Assembly: GCA_025362295.1 (NCBI GenBank)
Contig: JANYGX010000020.1
Coordinates: forward strand, 157,532 to 221,531
Length of the DNA: 64,000 nt
Direction of reading: 5' to 3'
DNA from: Sphingomonadales bacterium
GTDB lineage: Bacteria > Pseudomonadota > Alphaproteobacteria > Sphingomonadales > Sphingomonadaceae
Numbering within the stretch: the first letter of the stretch is position 1; each line of letters starts with the position of its first letter. The notes below the pieces were generated by a model. The model searched no databases, was not told the origin of the DNA, and saw nothing but the letters and a program-made list of their open reading frames with translations. Position numbers and translations under genes: made by a program. Of this stretch, positions 45,827 to 55,307 are shown piece by piece.

Positions 45827-46048
45827 TTATGTATTTATAGGTAAATCACTTGGTCCACACAAGCCGCCAGCTTGCCGCAGTGATGCCAGACAAAAGGGCG
45901 AATCATTAAAACCAAAATAAACCTGTATGGTGATATATGGCAGATGATAAACGTGTAAGAAAGGATTATTTTTAAAAAACACAAATGCGACACTGGCAAT
46001 CAGCGGCGGAATTTTTAAGGCTACAGCAGGCATGTGTGCGGGTTTCAA
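45827..46048 (-). pseudogene. possible isoprenylcysteine-methyltransferase-like N-terminal remnant
   Basis: The 316-bp gap before ctaC contains a 73-residue frame whose start, MPAVALKIPPLIASVAFVFF, looks like the N-terminal helix of isoprenylcysteine carboxyl methyltransferase-family membrane proteins. After that the reading frame loses any family resemblance, and the conserved C-terminal RNPxY part is absent. It may be a decayed gene. Otherwise the gap shows only AT-rich promoter-like sequence near ctaC. Confidence 0.25.
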
Positions 46049-46101
46049 TGTAGGATACGATTGCGTTTGGCAATACTGATCATAATCAAATAGCAGACCC
46101 T

Positions 46102-46908
46102 CTACTCATCCCTTTTCTCCCAAGCCGCGACCCCTTCTCGCACCCGCCGCAATACGTCGTCATATAACCCCGGCCCTGCTGCCACCACGGTTGCGTGCAC
46201 AGGGTTGGGCTGATTGAAAGGTGGGCAAAGGCCGTTATGATCTGACCACAACCCGCCAGCCTCGGCCATAATTAAACTGGCTGCGGCCACATCCCATTCC
46301 GACTTTGGCCTGAGCGCTACCGCGGCATCGGCCTTGCCGCAGGCAACCAGTGCCATGCGCAAGGCTATGCTGTTGGGCTTGCTGATCTCCATGGCAGGCC
46401 AGCGCTCTGGCCAGAACTTCGCCGAAAACAAATCAGCGTCTGACAGCATCCGGCAATTGGCCAATTCGGTGGTTTGGCTCGGGCTGATGCACTCACCGTT
46501 CAGCCACGCGCCGCCACCTTTTGTGGCCGTAAAAAACAAACCCAGTTGCGGTGCATCGAGTGCAGCCAGCACCGGCGCACCGTTTTCGACCAGGGCCACT
46601 GAAACACAAAACCCGTCGCGGCCTTTGAGAAAGGCGCGTGTGCCATCAATCGGGTCAACCACCCAAACACGCGATTTTGCCAGCCGTGCATGATCATCGG
46701 CTGTTTCCTCAGACAGCCAGCCATAGTCTGGCCGTGCTCCCATCAGCTGCGTTTTGATCAGCTGATCGACGGCCATATCCGCCTCGCTTACCGGATTGCC
46801 GGGAGATTTATCCCATGCCTCCACGCCGCCAATGCCGCGCCGGAAATAATCCAGCGCCAAGGCACCGGCCGCGCGGGTGACGGTTTTTATGAGCGCATCA
46901 TCGTTCAT
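46102..46908 (-). CDS. inositol monophosphatase family protein (CysQ-like)
   Basis: A Mg-dependent phosphatase of the IMPase/FBPase superfamily, 268 residues. Metal motifs: WLSEETADD, VVDPIDGTRAFLKG and KSEWDVAAASLIMAEAGG. GRDGFCVSVALVENGAPVLA is typical of the alphaproteobacterial CysQ-like group. It is a paralogue of the enzyme at 27304 but is linked to pmbA (9-bp gap), not to sulfur genes, so inositol phosphate, PAP or NADP phosphatase activities are all possible. Confidence 0.88.
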   Translation of the reverse strand: MNDDALIKTVTRAAGALALDYFRRGIGGVEAWDKSPGNPVSEADMAVDQLIKTQLMGARPDYGWLSEETADDHARLAKSRVWVVDPIDGTRAFLKGRDGFCVSVALVENGAPVLAALDAPQLGLFFTATKGGGAWLNGECISPSQTTELANCRMLSDADLFSAKFWPERWPAMEISKPNSIALRMALVACGKADAAVALRPKSEWDVAAASLIMAEAGGLWSDHNGLCPPFNQPNPVHATVVAAGPGLYDDVLRRVREGVAAWEKRDE

Positions 46909-46917
46909 GCGCCTAAC

Positions 46918-48267
46918 TCAAGCACCCGCGATAGCCATGGCATCAATCATCAGCGTCGGTGCATTCACGCCAAAGCGAAACTCCAGATCGTTTGCAGGCA
47001 CCAGCCGGGCAAACATGTCAATCAGGTTGCCAGCTATGGTGATTTCGCTCACTGCGTGGGTGAGCTCACCGTTCTCGATCAGGAAGCCCGCTGCCCCCCG
47101 ACTGTAATCGCCAGTGACGCCGTTCACGCCGGAGCCGATTAGTTCTGTCACATAAATGCCGCGCTTGATCGACTTGATCATCTCTGCGGGTGATTGTCTT
47201 CCGGCAGCCAGATGCACATTGCTCGCCGACGGTGAAGGCGGTCCACCCACCCCGCGCGAGGCATGGCCGGTCGAAACCAAACCCAGCTGCCGCGCTGACG
47301 ATGAATCGAGCAACCAAGTGGTCAGCCTGCCATCCTCAACCAGCGTGCGGTTTTGTGTCGGCAAGCCCTCGCCATCGAAAATGCGCGAGCGCTGGCCGCG
47401 CAAGCGGTGCGGCTCTTCGAGAATTTGAATGCCCGGTGCAAACACCTGCTTGCCCATATAATCTTGCAGAAAACTCGATTTGCGCGCGATGCCGGAGCCG
47501 TTGATAGCCCCCAACAAATGCCCGACAATGCCGCCCGAAAGGCGCGGCTCAAAGATAACCGGCAATGTTGCCGAGCTGATTTTAATTGCACCAAGCCGCT
47601 TCACCGCCCGCTCGCCCGCTTCCTTGCCAATTTTGGCTGAGGGTTCCAGATCGGCCATATGCCGCACACTGTGGTAGGCGTAATCACGCTCCATCGCGCC
47701 TTCGCCGCCAGCCACCACGGACGCCGATACTGAAACCGATGTGCTGCGGTACGCCCCGCGAAACCCGGTTGAGGTAGCGAGCCCAACCATTGCCCCCCCT
47801 GCCCCGGCGCCAGCGCCTTCCGAGTTCGTTACACCAGGCACTGCCCGCGCGGCATCTTCAGCTTCCGCGGCTAACGCCTTCAGCTGCTCCGGCGATGGTT
47901 CTGTATTATCCGCAAGTTCAAGATCAGGCTGTGCGCCCTGCATCAGCAACGCCGGATCAGCCAGCCCGGCATAGACATCAGGCGGCGCCAACCGCGCCAT
48001 CGCCACAGCCCGCTCAACCAGCGCCACTAGCGCCTTGGGCGATAAATCAGACGACGACACGTTGGCCGGCGACTGGCCAACAAACACCCGCAACCCCAGA
48101 TCAATCGACTCCGACCGGCCAATATCCTCAAGCGCACCCAGCCGCCACGACACCGATAAACTGCTCTCGCCGACAATCACGGCATCAGCCGCATCTGCCC
48201 CGGCTTTGAGCGCTGCCGTAATAACATGATCCAGACGCTCCAGCGCCTCAGTTTCGGTAAATGACAT
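46918..48267 (-). CDS. pmbA: TldD/PmbA family metallopeptidase subunit
   Basis: The PmbA (TldE) subunit of the TldD/TldE heterodimeric protease, 449 residues. Signatures are SLSVSWRLGALEDIGRSES, VFEPRLSGGIVGHLLGAINGS, GKQVFAPGIQIL, GLPTQNRTLVEDGRLTTWLL and YVTELIGSGVNGVTGDYSRG. The HExxH site is in TldD, not in PmbA, which fits the absence here. TldD/E process small peptides such as microcins and unfolded leader peptides. tldD itself is not in the window. Confidence 0.94.
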   Translation of the reverse strand: MSFTETEALERLDHVITAALKAGADAADAVIVGESSLSVSWRLGALEDIGRSESIDLGLRVFVGQSPANVSSSDLSPKALVALVERAVAMARLAPPDVYAGLADPALLMQGAQPDLELADNTEPSPEQLKALAAEAEDAARAVPGVTNSEGAGAGAGGAMVGLATSTGFRGAYRSTSVSVSASVVAGGEGAMERDYAYHSVRHMADLEPSAKIGKEAGERAVKRLGAIKISSATLPVIFEPRLSGGIVGHLLGAINGSGIARKSSFLQDYMGKQVFAPGIQILEEPHRLRGQRSRIFDGEGLPTQNRTLVEDGRLTTWLLDSSSARQLGLVSTGHASRGVGGPPSPSASNVHLAAGRQSPAEMIKSIKRGIYVTELIGSGVNGVTGDYSRGAAGFLIENGELTHAVSEITIAGNLIDMFARLVPANDLEFRFGVNAPTLMIDAMAIAGA

Positions 48268-48492
48268 AAGGCAGAAATCCTTCTAAGTTCACAAACTTCA
48301 CGCAAAATAAACTAAACATTTGATGCGTATGCTGTTGGTGATTGAATAAATCGATTGAACAAAGATTATAGCAGGGTGGGTGCTTGTAGGAAAGTAAGGA
48401 TCGCTTTAAACCAGCTAGTCTGGCAATATTTATGATTATAAACGTCTAAATTTTGGATTTATAGTGATAGCTATGCATAAAAGTACCCCATC

Positions 48493-49437
48493 ATGAAGCC
48501 TTTCCTCAAACGCCTCATACTTGCCCTCACCGCCCTCCTCCTCGCCGTCGCCATTCTCGGCTACACGCCCGACACCAACCCTGCTGCCATGCGCGCAAAA
48601 TATGCCAATGCAGCCTCGCAGTTTATTGATGTTGGTGGCGGCCTTACTGTGCATGTGCGGGATGAAGGGCCGCGTGGTGCACCGGTTATTGTTCTCCTAC
48701 ATGGCTCGAACAGTTCTCTGCAAACCTGGGATGCGTGGACAGAGAGACTGACCGCTAAGTTCCGGGTTATCCGCATGGATTTGCCGGGACACGGGTTGAC
48801 GGGTCCGCAGCCGCAGCATGATTATTCAGTGAGGGTTTTTGATGCAGTCGTTGATGCGGTAACGCGAAAGCTGGGCGTTGACCGCTTCACGCTGGCGGGC
48901 AATTCCATGGGTGGCGGCATAGCGCTGGGTTATGCTGTGCTTCATCCTGAGCGATTGAGCGGACTGGTGCTGATCGATTCTGCCGGTGCGCCAAATGCCA
49001 TGCCCATAGCGTTGCCGATTGGCTTCCGTATTGCGCGAACACCGGTTTTGAACAAGGTGATGAACTACATCACGCCGCGCTTTATGATTGAAAAGAGTGT
49101 TCACCAATCCATGGCTGTGCAGAATGTAATTAATGACAAAATGGTTGATCGCTATTGGGAGCTGCTGCGCTACCCGGGCAACCGCCAGGCCACCGGTGAG
49201 CGCTTTCAGCACGGCTTTGAAACTATTGATCTTGCCACGGTCAGAAGCATCAAAACGCCAACGTTGGTGATGTGGGGCGAGAAGGATACGCTTATACCGT
49301 TTTCAGCTGGCCAGTGGTTTGCGAGAAGTATTCAAGGCGCTCGTTTGGTGTCCTACAAGTCCGTTGGGCACATTCCCATGGAAGAGTCCGCCGACCGGAG
49401 TGCCGCAGATTTGATCGAATGGTTAAACAGATCATAA
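48493..49437 (+). CDS. alpha/beta hydrolase
   Basis: An alpha/beta-fold hydrolase of 314 residues. An N-terminal hydrophobic anchor (about 7-25) is followed by oxyanion motif LLHGSNSSLQTW, nucleophile Ser in LAGNSMGGGIALGYA (about 138), catalytic Asp in WGEKDTLIP and His in VGHIPMEES. The family includes esterases, haloalkane dehalogenase-like enzymes and C-C hydrolases; the substrate cannot be assigned. It stands alone ahead of the cell-wall-sugar cluster, with 225 bp upstream free of genes. Confidence 0.88.
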   Translation: MKPFLKRLILALTALLLAVAILGYTPDTNPAAMRAKYANAASQFIDVGGGLTVHVRDEGPRGAPVIVLLHGSNSSLQTWDAWTERLTAKFRVIRMDLPGHGLTGPQPQHDYSVRVFDAVVDAVTRKLGVDRFTLAGNSMGGGIALGYAVLHPERLSGLVLIDSAGAPNAMPIALPIGFRIARTPVLNKVMNYITPRFMIEKSVHQSMAVQNVINDKMVDRYWELLRYPGNRQATGERFQHGFETIDLATVRSIKTPTLVMWGEKDTLIPFSAGQWFARSIQGARLVSYKSVGHIPMEESADRSAADLIEWLNRS

Positions 49438-49558
49438 ATTTGCATCAATAATCTTTGGGTGGCTTTAAAATGCTTTGAATGGCACGCAAGCACGTCAATT
49501 CTGATTTTTGCCGTATTTCGCACGATCAAGCGTGACTTTTTTATCACTTAAAGCAATG

Positions 49559-49650
49559 ATTGGTATCTTGAAGGTCTTTAATAGTGAGTTTTTTTGTAAA
49601 TTCCTACCGAAAGTCATTTACATTTAGATTTATTGGTCTCAGATTGGTAT
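49559..49650. promoter_or_regulatory. three ATTGGT(A/C)T half-sites upstream of TBDR
   Basis: ATTGGTAT at 49559-49566, ATTGGTCT at 49632-49639 and ATTGGTAT at 49643-49650. The last two are direct repeats 11 bp apart, about one helical turn. The TGGT core fits operators of the GntR/HutC regulators NagR/YvoA/DasR. The same octamer recurs before nagB (56731-56842), which links this TBDR to the regulator at 53457. Confidence 0.5.
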
Positions 49651-49702
49651 TTAAGTCATCGTAATTGACGGCTATAACACTACATCAGAGGAGTATCACG
49701 CT

Positions 49703-52453
49703 ATGAAAAGCCAGTTTTCGCTTAAAATTCTTACGACAACAGCTTTAGTATCCTTAACGGTGGTTGCACCGGTACATTGTGCTATGGCACAGAATGTGGC
49801 ACCACCGGCAGCTGCGAATAATACGGCAAAAGCACAAGAAGTGACGATTGAAGAAATTGTGGTGACTGGGTCGCGTATCCCCCGCAAAGACTTGCAAGGC
49901 ATTAGCCCGGTTGCTGTTACGTCCGGTGAAACGCTTAAATTACAGCGTGCGGTTACCATTGAAGATTTTTCATCCAAATTGCCGCAGCTTGGTGGCGGTA
50001 CGAATTCGGCCGCTACGGGCAACCAATCTTATGGCGCTCAGACACTTGACCTGCGCAGCCTTGGTCAGGACCGTACACTTGTGCTCATCAACGGAACGCG
50101 CGCCGCGCCGTTCAGTTTTCGCAATGCAGCCGATGTAAACGCCATTCCGGCACCCTTATTGAAGCGGGTTGATGTGCTGACCGGTGGAGCGGCGGCTGTT
50201 TATGGCGCTGATGCTGTGGCTGGCGTGGTGAACTTCATTATAGATGATAAATATCAGGGTCTGGCGCTGAACGGCAATTATCGCACTGGTGATGGTGGCG
50301 GCGCACAATACGGCGTTAATGCGACCTATGGCACAGCGCTGGGCGACAAGGGCCACGTTGCGGTGTATGCGGAATATACCAAACGCGATGTGTTGCTGGC
50401 AGGCCATCGCAGTTTTGCGGTTGCCAATGAGTCGCCTGCATCGAATGCTGGGGGTAATTTTACAGACACCGTTAGCGGCAACAAATTTTCATTCACCGAT
50501 GCAGGCCAGTTGGTGCTCTCACCGGCTGCGCGACTGAAAACCAGTTATGTCAAAGACTTTATTCTGCTCGATCCACTTAAACGTATTAACGCATCGCTAT
50601 TTTTTAACTATAATCTGACAGATAAAATCGAAGCTTACGGCCGCGCCATGTTTACGGATGTGCGCACGACTGGTGCGAGTTTGCTGGGTCAATATCCCAT
50701 TTTAGAGCAGAAACGCGGCAATGACATTGCCATACAAATTGCAGAAACAAATCCGTTTTTGACACCGCAAATAAGAAGTCAACTTACGTTTGTGAATGGT
50801 TTGGCAGATGTTGGTGTCAACCGTTACATTGGTGAAGCCGGTATAGTCACGGCTGACACCAAACGCACAACTTACCAAGGGCAAATTGGTTTGCGTGGGC
50901 CAATCTGGCAGAACATTAAATGGGATGCCTATATTCAATTAAGCCGGGTACGGGATACCACATTCATCAACAATGCATTGCGACCCGATGCGCCCAGCTT
51001 TGCTTCTATAGTCAATATATACAATATATTTGGCCCTGGCGATAAAGGTCTGGCAACAGCGCTAAGTGGTCGATTTTTACAGAATGATGCCAAGCGCGAT
51101 CAACTGAACGGTGCGCTGTCTATTGCCGGAGATAGCAAGGGAATTTTTGAATTGCCTGCTGGTCCAGTCGGGTTTTCGCTGGGATATGAATATCGTCGTG
51201 ACAAAGGCTTCAATAACGAAACCGGCAACGACCCGTTTAACGGTAACTTGAGCAGTAACGAAGGGTATGGCGAATTGTTGATCCCTGTTTTGAAGGATTT
51301 GCCTCTTGTTAAGTCACTTTCTCTTGAAGGGGCTTATCGTTTGTCCGCTTATTCCAACAGCGGCACGAACGGCAGCTTCAAGATAGGCACATTCGGCACA
51401 AAGAAGTTGGGTGCATCCTGGGCGGTGACGGATGATTTAAGATTTCGTGGTGCATGGCAAACCGTTATTCGTGCGCCAAATATTGGTGAGGCCGATGGCG
51501 CACGAGCCAGTATTCCATATAATTTATTGAGGATCGTCACACGTCTTAAACCACGCTATCAGGGTGATCCTTGTGCCCTTGGGACGGGTAATGCAGCGCA
51601 ATGCGCGGCACTTGGCTTTAAGGGTACATACGATTCCTTAGATCCAGCCAATCTTGTGGGCAATTATTTTTTCGGTGGGAATCCTGGCATCAAGCCTGAA
51701 AAAGGTAATACCTATACAATAGGTGCCGTTCTGACACCAAGATTTATCCCAGGGTTCAGTGCCACTGTAGACTATTACAAAATTAAACTGAACGATGCTG
51801 TGGGTGTTATACAACCGGTTGCCGCACTTAACAGTTGCTATGTTTTAAGCCCTACACCCAACAATCCAACCTGCAAAGTCGTGTCACGTGACCCTACAAC
51901 CGGTTATCTTTTAGATGCCTTTATCGTCGATACCAACCTCGGCACCATTCAACAACGTGGGTTTGATATCGACGTGGCATACTCTGTAAACCTGCCGGAA
52001 AACTTTCCCGGTAAGCGTATTGGGTTTCGGTATAATGCAAATATCGTTACAGGTTATACCTTGCAGACTTACCCGGGTGCTCCTGTGAAAGATTGCAAGG
52101 GCACCTATGGTGCGGACTGCTCGACCGGTGAAACCTTTGTGCAGGCAAGCTACAAGCACCGCGTGTCGCTGAACTGGTCATCCGATAAACTCACCACGCA
52201 AATTGGCTGGCAGCGGATTGGCAGTGTGCGGGACAGCTCGCTTGGCAGCACGGACCGTATTGCCGCTCAAGATTACTTTGACCTGTCCATTTCCATCAAG
52301 CCTGTTGAATGGGCAACCATCAACGTTGGTGCTGATAACATATTCGGCAAGCTGCCGCCGTTGCCGAATAATGCCGGTGCCTTCAATACCTACCCAGATA
52401 CCTACAATGTTATCGGGCGTACCGTGGGCATATCGCTCACCCTGAAACATTAA
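49703..52453 (+). CDS. TonB-dependent receptor of the amino-sugar cluster
   Basis: An outer-membrane receptor of 916 residues. A signal peptide ends near CAMAQN (about 31), TonB-box-like IEEIVVTGSRIPRKD is at about 50, the plug has DLRSLGQDRTLVLINGTRAA, RVDVLTGGAAAVYGADAVAG and VVNFIIDDKYQG, and the C-terminus is GRTVGISLTLKH, slightly atypical in ending with His instead of Phe. It directly precedes murQ-nagR, separated by a hairpin, so the likely cargo is a chitin- or peptidoglycan-derived oligosaccharide. AGGAG lies 9 bp before the ATG. Confidence 0.94.
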   Translation: MKSQFSLKILTTTALVSLTVVAPVHCAMAQNVAPPAAANNTAKAQEVTIEEIVVTGSRIPRKDLQGISPVAVTSGETLKLQRAVTIEDFSSKLPQLGGGTNSAATGNQSYGAQTLDLRSLGQDRTLVLINGTRAAPFSFRNAADVNAIPAPLLKRVDVLTGGAAAVYGADAVAGVVNFIIDDKYQGLALNGNYRTGDGGGAQYGVNATYGTALGDKGHVAVYAEYTKRDVLLAGHRSFAVANESPASNAGGNFTDTVSGNKFSFTDAGQLVLSPAARLKTSYVKDFILLDPLKRINASLFFNYNLTDKIEAYGRAMFTDVRTTGASLLGQYPILEQKRGNDIAIQIAETNPFLTPQIRSQLTFVNGLADVGVNRYIGEAGIVTADTKRTTYQGQIGLRGPIWQNIKWDAYIQLSRVRDTTFINNALRPDAPSFASIVNIYNIFGPGDKGLATALSGRFLQNDAKRDQLNGALSIAGDSKGIFELPAGPVGFSLGYEYRRDKGFNNETGNDPFNGNLSSNEGYGELLIPVLKDLPLVKSLSLEGAYRLSAYSNSGTNGSFKIGTFGTKKLGASWAVTDDLRFRGAWQTVIRAPNIGEADGARASIPYNLLRIVTRLKPRYQGDPCALGTGNAAQCAALGFKGTYDSLDPANLVGNYFFGGNPGIKPEKGNTYTIGAVLTPRFIPGFSATVDYYKIKLNDAVGVIQPVAALNSCYVLSPTPNNPTCKVVSRDPTTGYLLDAFIVDTNLGTIQQRGFDIDVAYSVNLPENFPGKRIGFRYNANIVTGYTLQTYPGAPVKDCKGTYGADCSTGETFVQASYKHRVSLNWSSDKLTTQIGWQRIGSVRDSSLGSTDRIAAQDYFDLSISIKPVEWATINVGADNIFGKLPPLPNNAGAFNTYPDTYNVIGRTVGISLTLKH

Positions 52454-52459
52454 TCGAGC

Positions 52460-52501
52460 TAGCCAGTGCATGTCGCGTTGTGTGTTGACATGCACTGGCT
52501 A
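52460..52501. terminator. strong hairpin between TBDR and murQ
   Basis: A perfect 15-bp inverted repeat (TAGCCAGTGCATGTC / GACATGCACTGGCTA) with a 12-nt loop starts 7 bp after the TBDR stop codon. No T-run follows, so it may protect the TBDR mRNA 3' end or attenuate murQ expression rather than terminate fully. Confidence 0.65.
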
Positions 52502-52535
52502 CCCAAGACGGGCGCACAGAAGTGAGTAATGCGTA

Positions 52536-53456
52536 ATGCGAACAGAGAAAAAAAGTGCAGCACCGACCACCGAGACTGTCAATCCGCGCTTCGTCGATAT
52601 TGATTCATGGCCAACCGATGAAGCTGTTGAGGCGATGCTGGAAGGCCAGCTGAGCGCTATCACCACTATCAAAACACAGGTGTCAAAAATAGCCCGTGCC
52701 AGTGAAGCGGCTGCTGAGCGCTTGATGAAAGGCGGGCGGTTGATCTATGTTGGCGCCGGCACATCAGGCCGCATTGCTGTGCAGGACGGCGTTGAACTGG
52801 GGCCAACATTTGGTTGGCTCGCGGAACGTCTTGTCTACATTCTTGCAGGCGGTCTTGATGCACTAACAAAAAGTGCTGAAGGTGCCGAAGATGACGTGGA
52901 AGATGCGCGCGCTCAAATCGATGCTGCGCAAATATCAACCAGTGATGTGGTCATTGGTGTTGCAGCCAGCGGCAGAACGCCTTTTACAGTGGCCGCCCTT
53001 GATGCAGCCCGCAAGCTTGGGGCCCTGACTATTGGTGTAAGCAACAACCCGGCTACCGCATTGCTTGACGTGTCTGATCACCAGCTACTCGCAGAAACTG
53101 GCAGTGAATTGATTGCTGGCTCCACCCGCATGAAAGCAGGCACAGCCCAAAAAACTATTCTTAATTTATTGTCAACGGCTATTATGTTACGCAGTGGCTT
53201 GGTTTACCGTGGCATGATGGTCAATATGGTTATATCGAATGAGAAGTTACGATTGAGAGCGCATGGCATGATTGAATCTTTGGCTGAGTGCACACATGAT
53301 GTGGCTATGGCTGCGCTTGCAGCGGCTGATGGCAATATCAAGAAAGCTGTTTTAATTGCTATGGGATTTAAAACTGGCGCAGCGACTGATTTATTGTCCA
53401 AGCACGATCAAAATCTCAGAGGGGCGCTGGATAGCCTCGCAGCAAAAGGCACTTGA
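52536..53456 (+). CDS. murQ: N-acetylmuramic acid 6-phosphate etherase
   Basis: A SIS-domain lyase that cleaves the lactyl ether of MurNAc-6-P, giving GlcNAc-6-P and D-lactate; 306 residues. Motifs: RFVDIDSWPTDEAVEAML, LIYVGAGTSGRIAVQDGVEL (catalytic Glu region), VIGVAASGRTPFTVAAL, ISNNPAT-like VSNNPATALL, and GSTRMKAGTAQKTILN. The N-terminal TE-x-x-N-PRF is conserved. Its TGA stop directly abuts the nagR ATG. Substrate comes from AnmK at 60145. Confidence 0.95.
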   Translation: MRTEKKSAAPTTETVNPRFVDIDSWPTDEAVEAMLEGQLSAITTIKTQVSKIARASEAAAERLMKGGRLIYVGAGTSGRIAVQDGVELGPTFGWLAERLVYILAGGLDALTKSAEGAEDDVEDARAQIDAAQISTSDVVIGVAASGRTPFTVAALDAARKLGALTIGVSNNPATALLDVSDHQLLAETGSELIAGSTRMKAGTAQKTILNLLSTAIMLRSGLVYRGMMVNMVISNEKLRLRAHGMIESLAECTHDVAMAALAAADGNIKKAVLIAMGFKTGAATDLLSKHDQNLRGALDSLAAKGT

Positions 53457-54197
53457 ATGCTGTCGAGCATCAAATTGAATGAACCCAGCAACACGCCGCT
53501 CTATCTTCAGCTGGCAAGCAGTTTGCGCAATCACATTATTGCCGGTGGCATAGCGATGGGGGAGGCTCTGCCCTCCGAGCGTGATTTGTGTACAATCATT
53601 GGCACATCGCGGGTTACAATTCGCAAGGCCATCGACCAACTGATTGCAGAAGGCTTGTTATTCCGAAAGCAAGGCTCTGGCACTTTTGTCGCGCAGCGAA
53701 TTGAGGCACCGGGATCCTTTTTAAGCGGTTTCAGCGAAGACACTACAGCACGCCATGCGGTGCCCGGCACCATCTGGATGATGAAATCTTATGCCAAACC
53801 AACGGATGAGGAAGCTATTTTGCTTGAGTTGAAAAGCAATGAGCAAGTCGCCCGGCTTGGTCGTGTGCGGCTGTCAAGTGGCGAGCCGTTGGCCATCGAA
53901 CATGCCGTTATCCCTGCAAAGATATTGCCGGATCTGGATAAATTAGGCAATTCACTCTACAATGCGTTAAATGATTTGGGAAACAGGCCAGTGATGGGCA
54001 CACAAAAAATTCGTGCCTCGTTTGCAACGCCGACCGAAGCCGGTCTATTATCCATTGCCGAGAATGCAGAAATACTGCGCATTGAGCGTTTGACACGGCG
54101 CGCTGATGGCACAGCGGTTGAATTTACCCGCTCAGCCTATCGTGGCGATCGTTATGTGTTTGTCTCTGAACTGCGTGGGCATTATTCAGTTTTGTGA
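53457..54197 (+). CDS. nagR: GntR/HutC-family regulator (NagR-like)
   Basis: A transcription regulator of 246 residues. The N-terminal GntR winged helix (about 10-77) has PLYLQLASSLRNHIIAGGIA, LPSERDLCTIIGTSRVTIRKA and KQGSGTFVAQRI. The C-terminal UTRA effector domain (about 95-240) has LSSGEPLAIEHAVIP and ending EFTRSAYRGDRYVF. Its position among murQ, nagX, nagB and nagA implies NagR/YvoA-type control by an amino-sugar phosphate. Candidate operators are the ATTGGTAT sites at 49559-49650 and 56731-56842. Confidence 0.9.
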   Translation: MLSSIKLNEPSNTPLYLQLASSLRNHIIAGGIAMGEALPSERDLCTIIGTSRVTIRKAIDQLIAEGLLFRKQGSGTFVAQRIEAPGSFLSGFSEDTTARHAVPGTIWMMKSYAKPTDEEAILLELKSNEQVARLGRVRLSSGEPLAIEHAVIPAKILPDLDKLGNSLYNALNDLGNRPVMGTQKIRASFATPTEAGLLSIAENAEILRIERLTRRADGTAVEFTRSAYRGDRYVFVSELRGHYSVL

Positions 54198-55306
54198 GGC
54201 TAAATTCAATGGCGCAAAACATATATAAACGTGATGGCTCCCTCGATTTGTTTCGTGGGCTTGATGTTTTGCTTATGATGCTGGTAAATTTACAGGGCTC
54301 TGATGCTGCGGCCTTTCCACTGTTGAAACACGCCGAATGGAACGGCCTCACATTGGCGGACCTTGTGTTTCCGATTTTTTCCCTGATTGTTGGGTTGTCT
54401 GCGCCACTGGCGCTGGACCAAGAAGGCTCTCAGCCAAACTGGCGGCAAATTTTGCGCCGTGTTTTTATCTTGTTCATGATCGGCGTTGTGCTGGGTTGGT
54501 TGATCAAGCCATCGTTGCATATAAGTGATGTACGCTGGACCGGTGTGCTGCAACGCATTGCTCTTGTATATTTGGCCTGTGCCGTGGTTGCGCGGGCACG
54601 GCAAGGTTTTTGGTTTGCTGTGGTTCTGGCGAGCATGTTACTGTTTGCGCATTCGCTTGCATTGCTCCTTATCACAGCGCCTGGTGAAACCGGGCCAAGT
54701 TTATTACCGGGCGCCGGTGTAAGCCCATGGTTAGACCAAATGCTGTTGCCGGGTCGCTTGCACAGGGTAACCTGGGACCCTGAAGGAATATTATCCACAG
54801 TGCCATCCATTGCCACTGGCTTGATCGGTGTTGCTGCAACGCGTTGGATCAGACAACGGTCACGAACGGTTGACTACACAAACACAATGATATGTCTTTG
54901 GGGTACAGGGTTATTGGTGACCGGTTTTACATTAACGTTGATATTGCCCCTCAATAAAGCCTTGGGCACCGCCAGCTTTAGCTGTGTTACCGCTGGAACA
55001 GGATTTGTGGTCTACGCAATATTACGACAATTTTATTCAGACAGCGAAGGTAGTCGAGCTTTAGTTTGGCTGATGGGTCTTGGTCGCGCAGCGCTCACCG
55101 TGTATGTTATTCATATGCTTCTGATTGTTATTTTGGTCAGAAAATTATCCAATGGTGAGCGGCTTTGGGCGATGCTTTATAGACACCTTGAATATATTAT
55201 TGCATCGCCTCCCTTGGCATCAATCGTGTTTGCAATCGTTGCAACTATGGCGTCGACACTTGCACTGCCATGGCTACGCCGTCACGGCTGGCTGCTTAAA
55301 GTTTAA
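54194..55306 (+). CDS. nagX: NagX-like transmembrane acyltransferase
   Basis: An integral membrane protein of the heparan-alpha-glucosaminide N-acetyltransferase-like group (DUF5009/NagX), 370 residues with about ten transmembrane helices. RDGSLDLFRGLDVLLMMLVN and LADLVFPIFSLIVGLSAPLAL are the family signature. NagX genes occur in chitin/GlcNAc regulons and probably move or acetylate amino sugars at the inner membrane. The GTG start at 54194 overlaps the nagR stop (GTGA); an ATG at 54209 (MAQNIYKRD) is the alternative. Confidence 0.86.
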   Translation: MRLNSMAQNIYKRDGSLDLFRGLDVLLMMLVNLQGSDAAAFPLLKHAEWNGLTLADLVFPIFSLIVGLSAPLALDQEGSQPNWRQILRRVFILFMIGVVLGWLIKPSLHISDVRWTGVLQRIALVYLACAVVARARQGFWFAVVLASMLLFAHSLALLLITAPGETGPSLLPGAGVSPWLDQMLLPGRLHRVTWDPEGILSTVPSIATGLIGVAATRWIRQRSRTVDYTNTMICLWGTGLLVTGFTLTLILPLNKALGTASFSCVTAGTGFVVYAILRQFYSDSEGSRALVWLMGLGRAALTVYVIHMLLIVILVRKLSNGERLWAMLYRHLEYIIASPPLASIVFAIVATMASTLALPWLRRHGWLLKV

Positions 55307-55307
55307 A

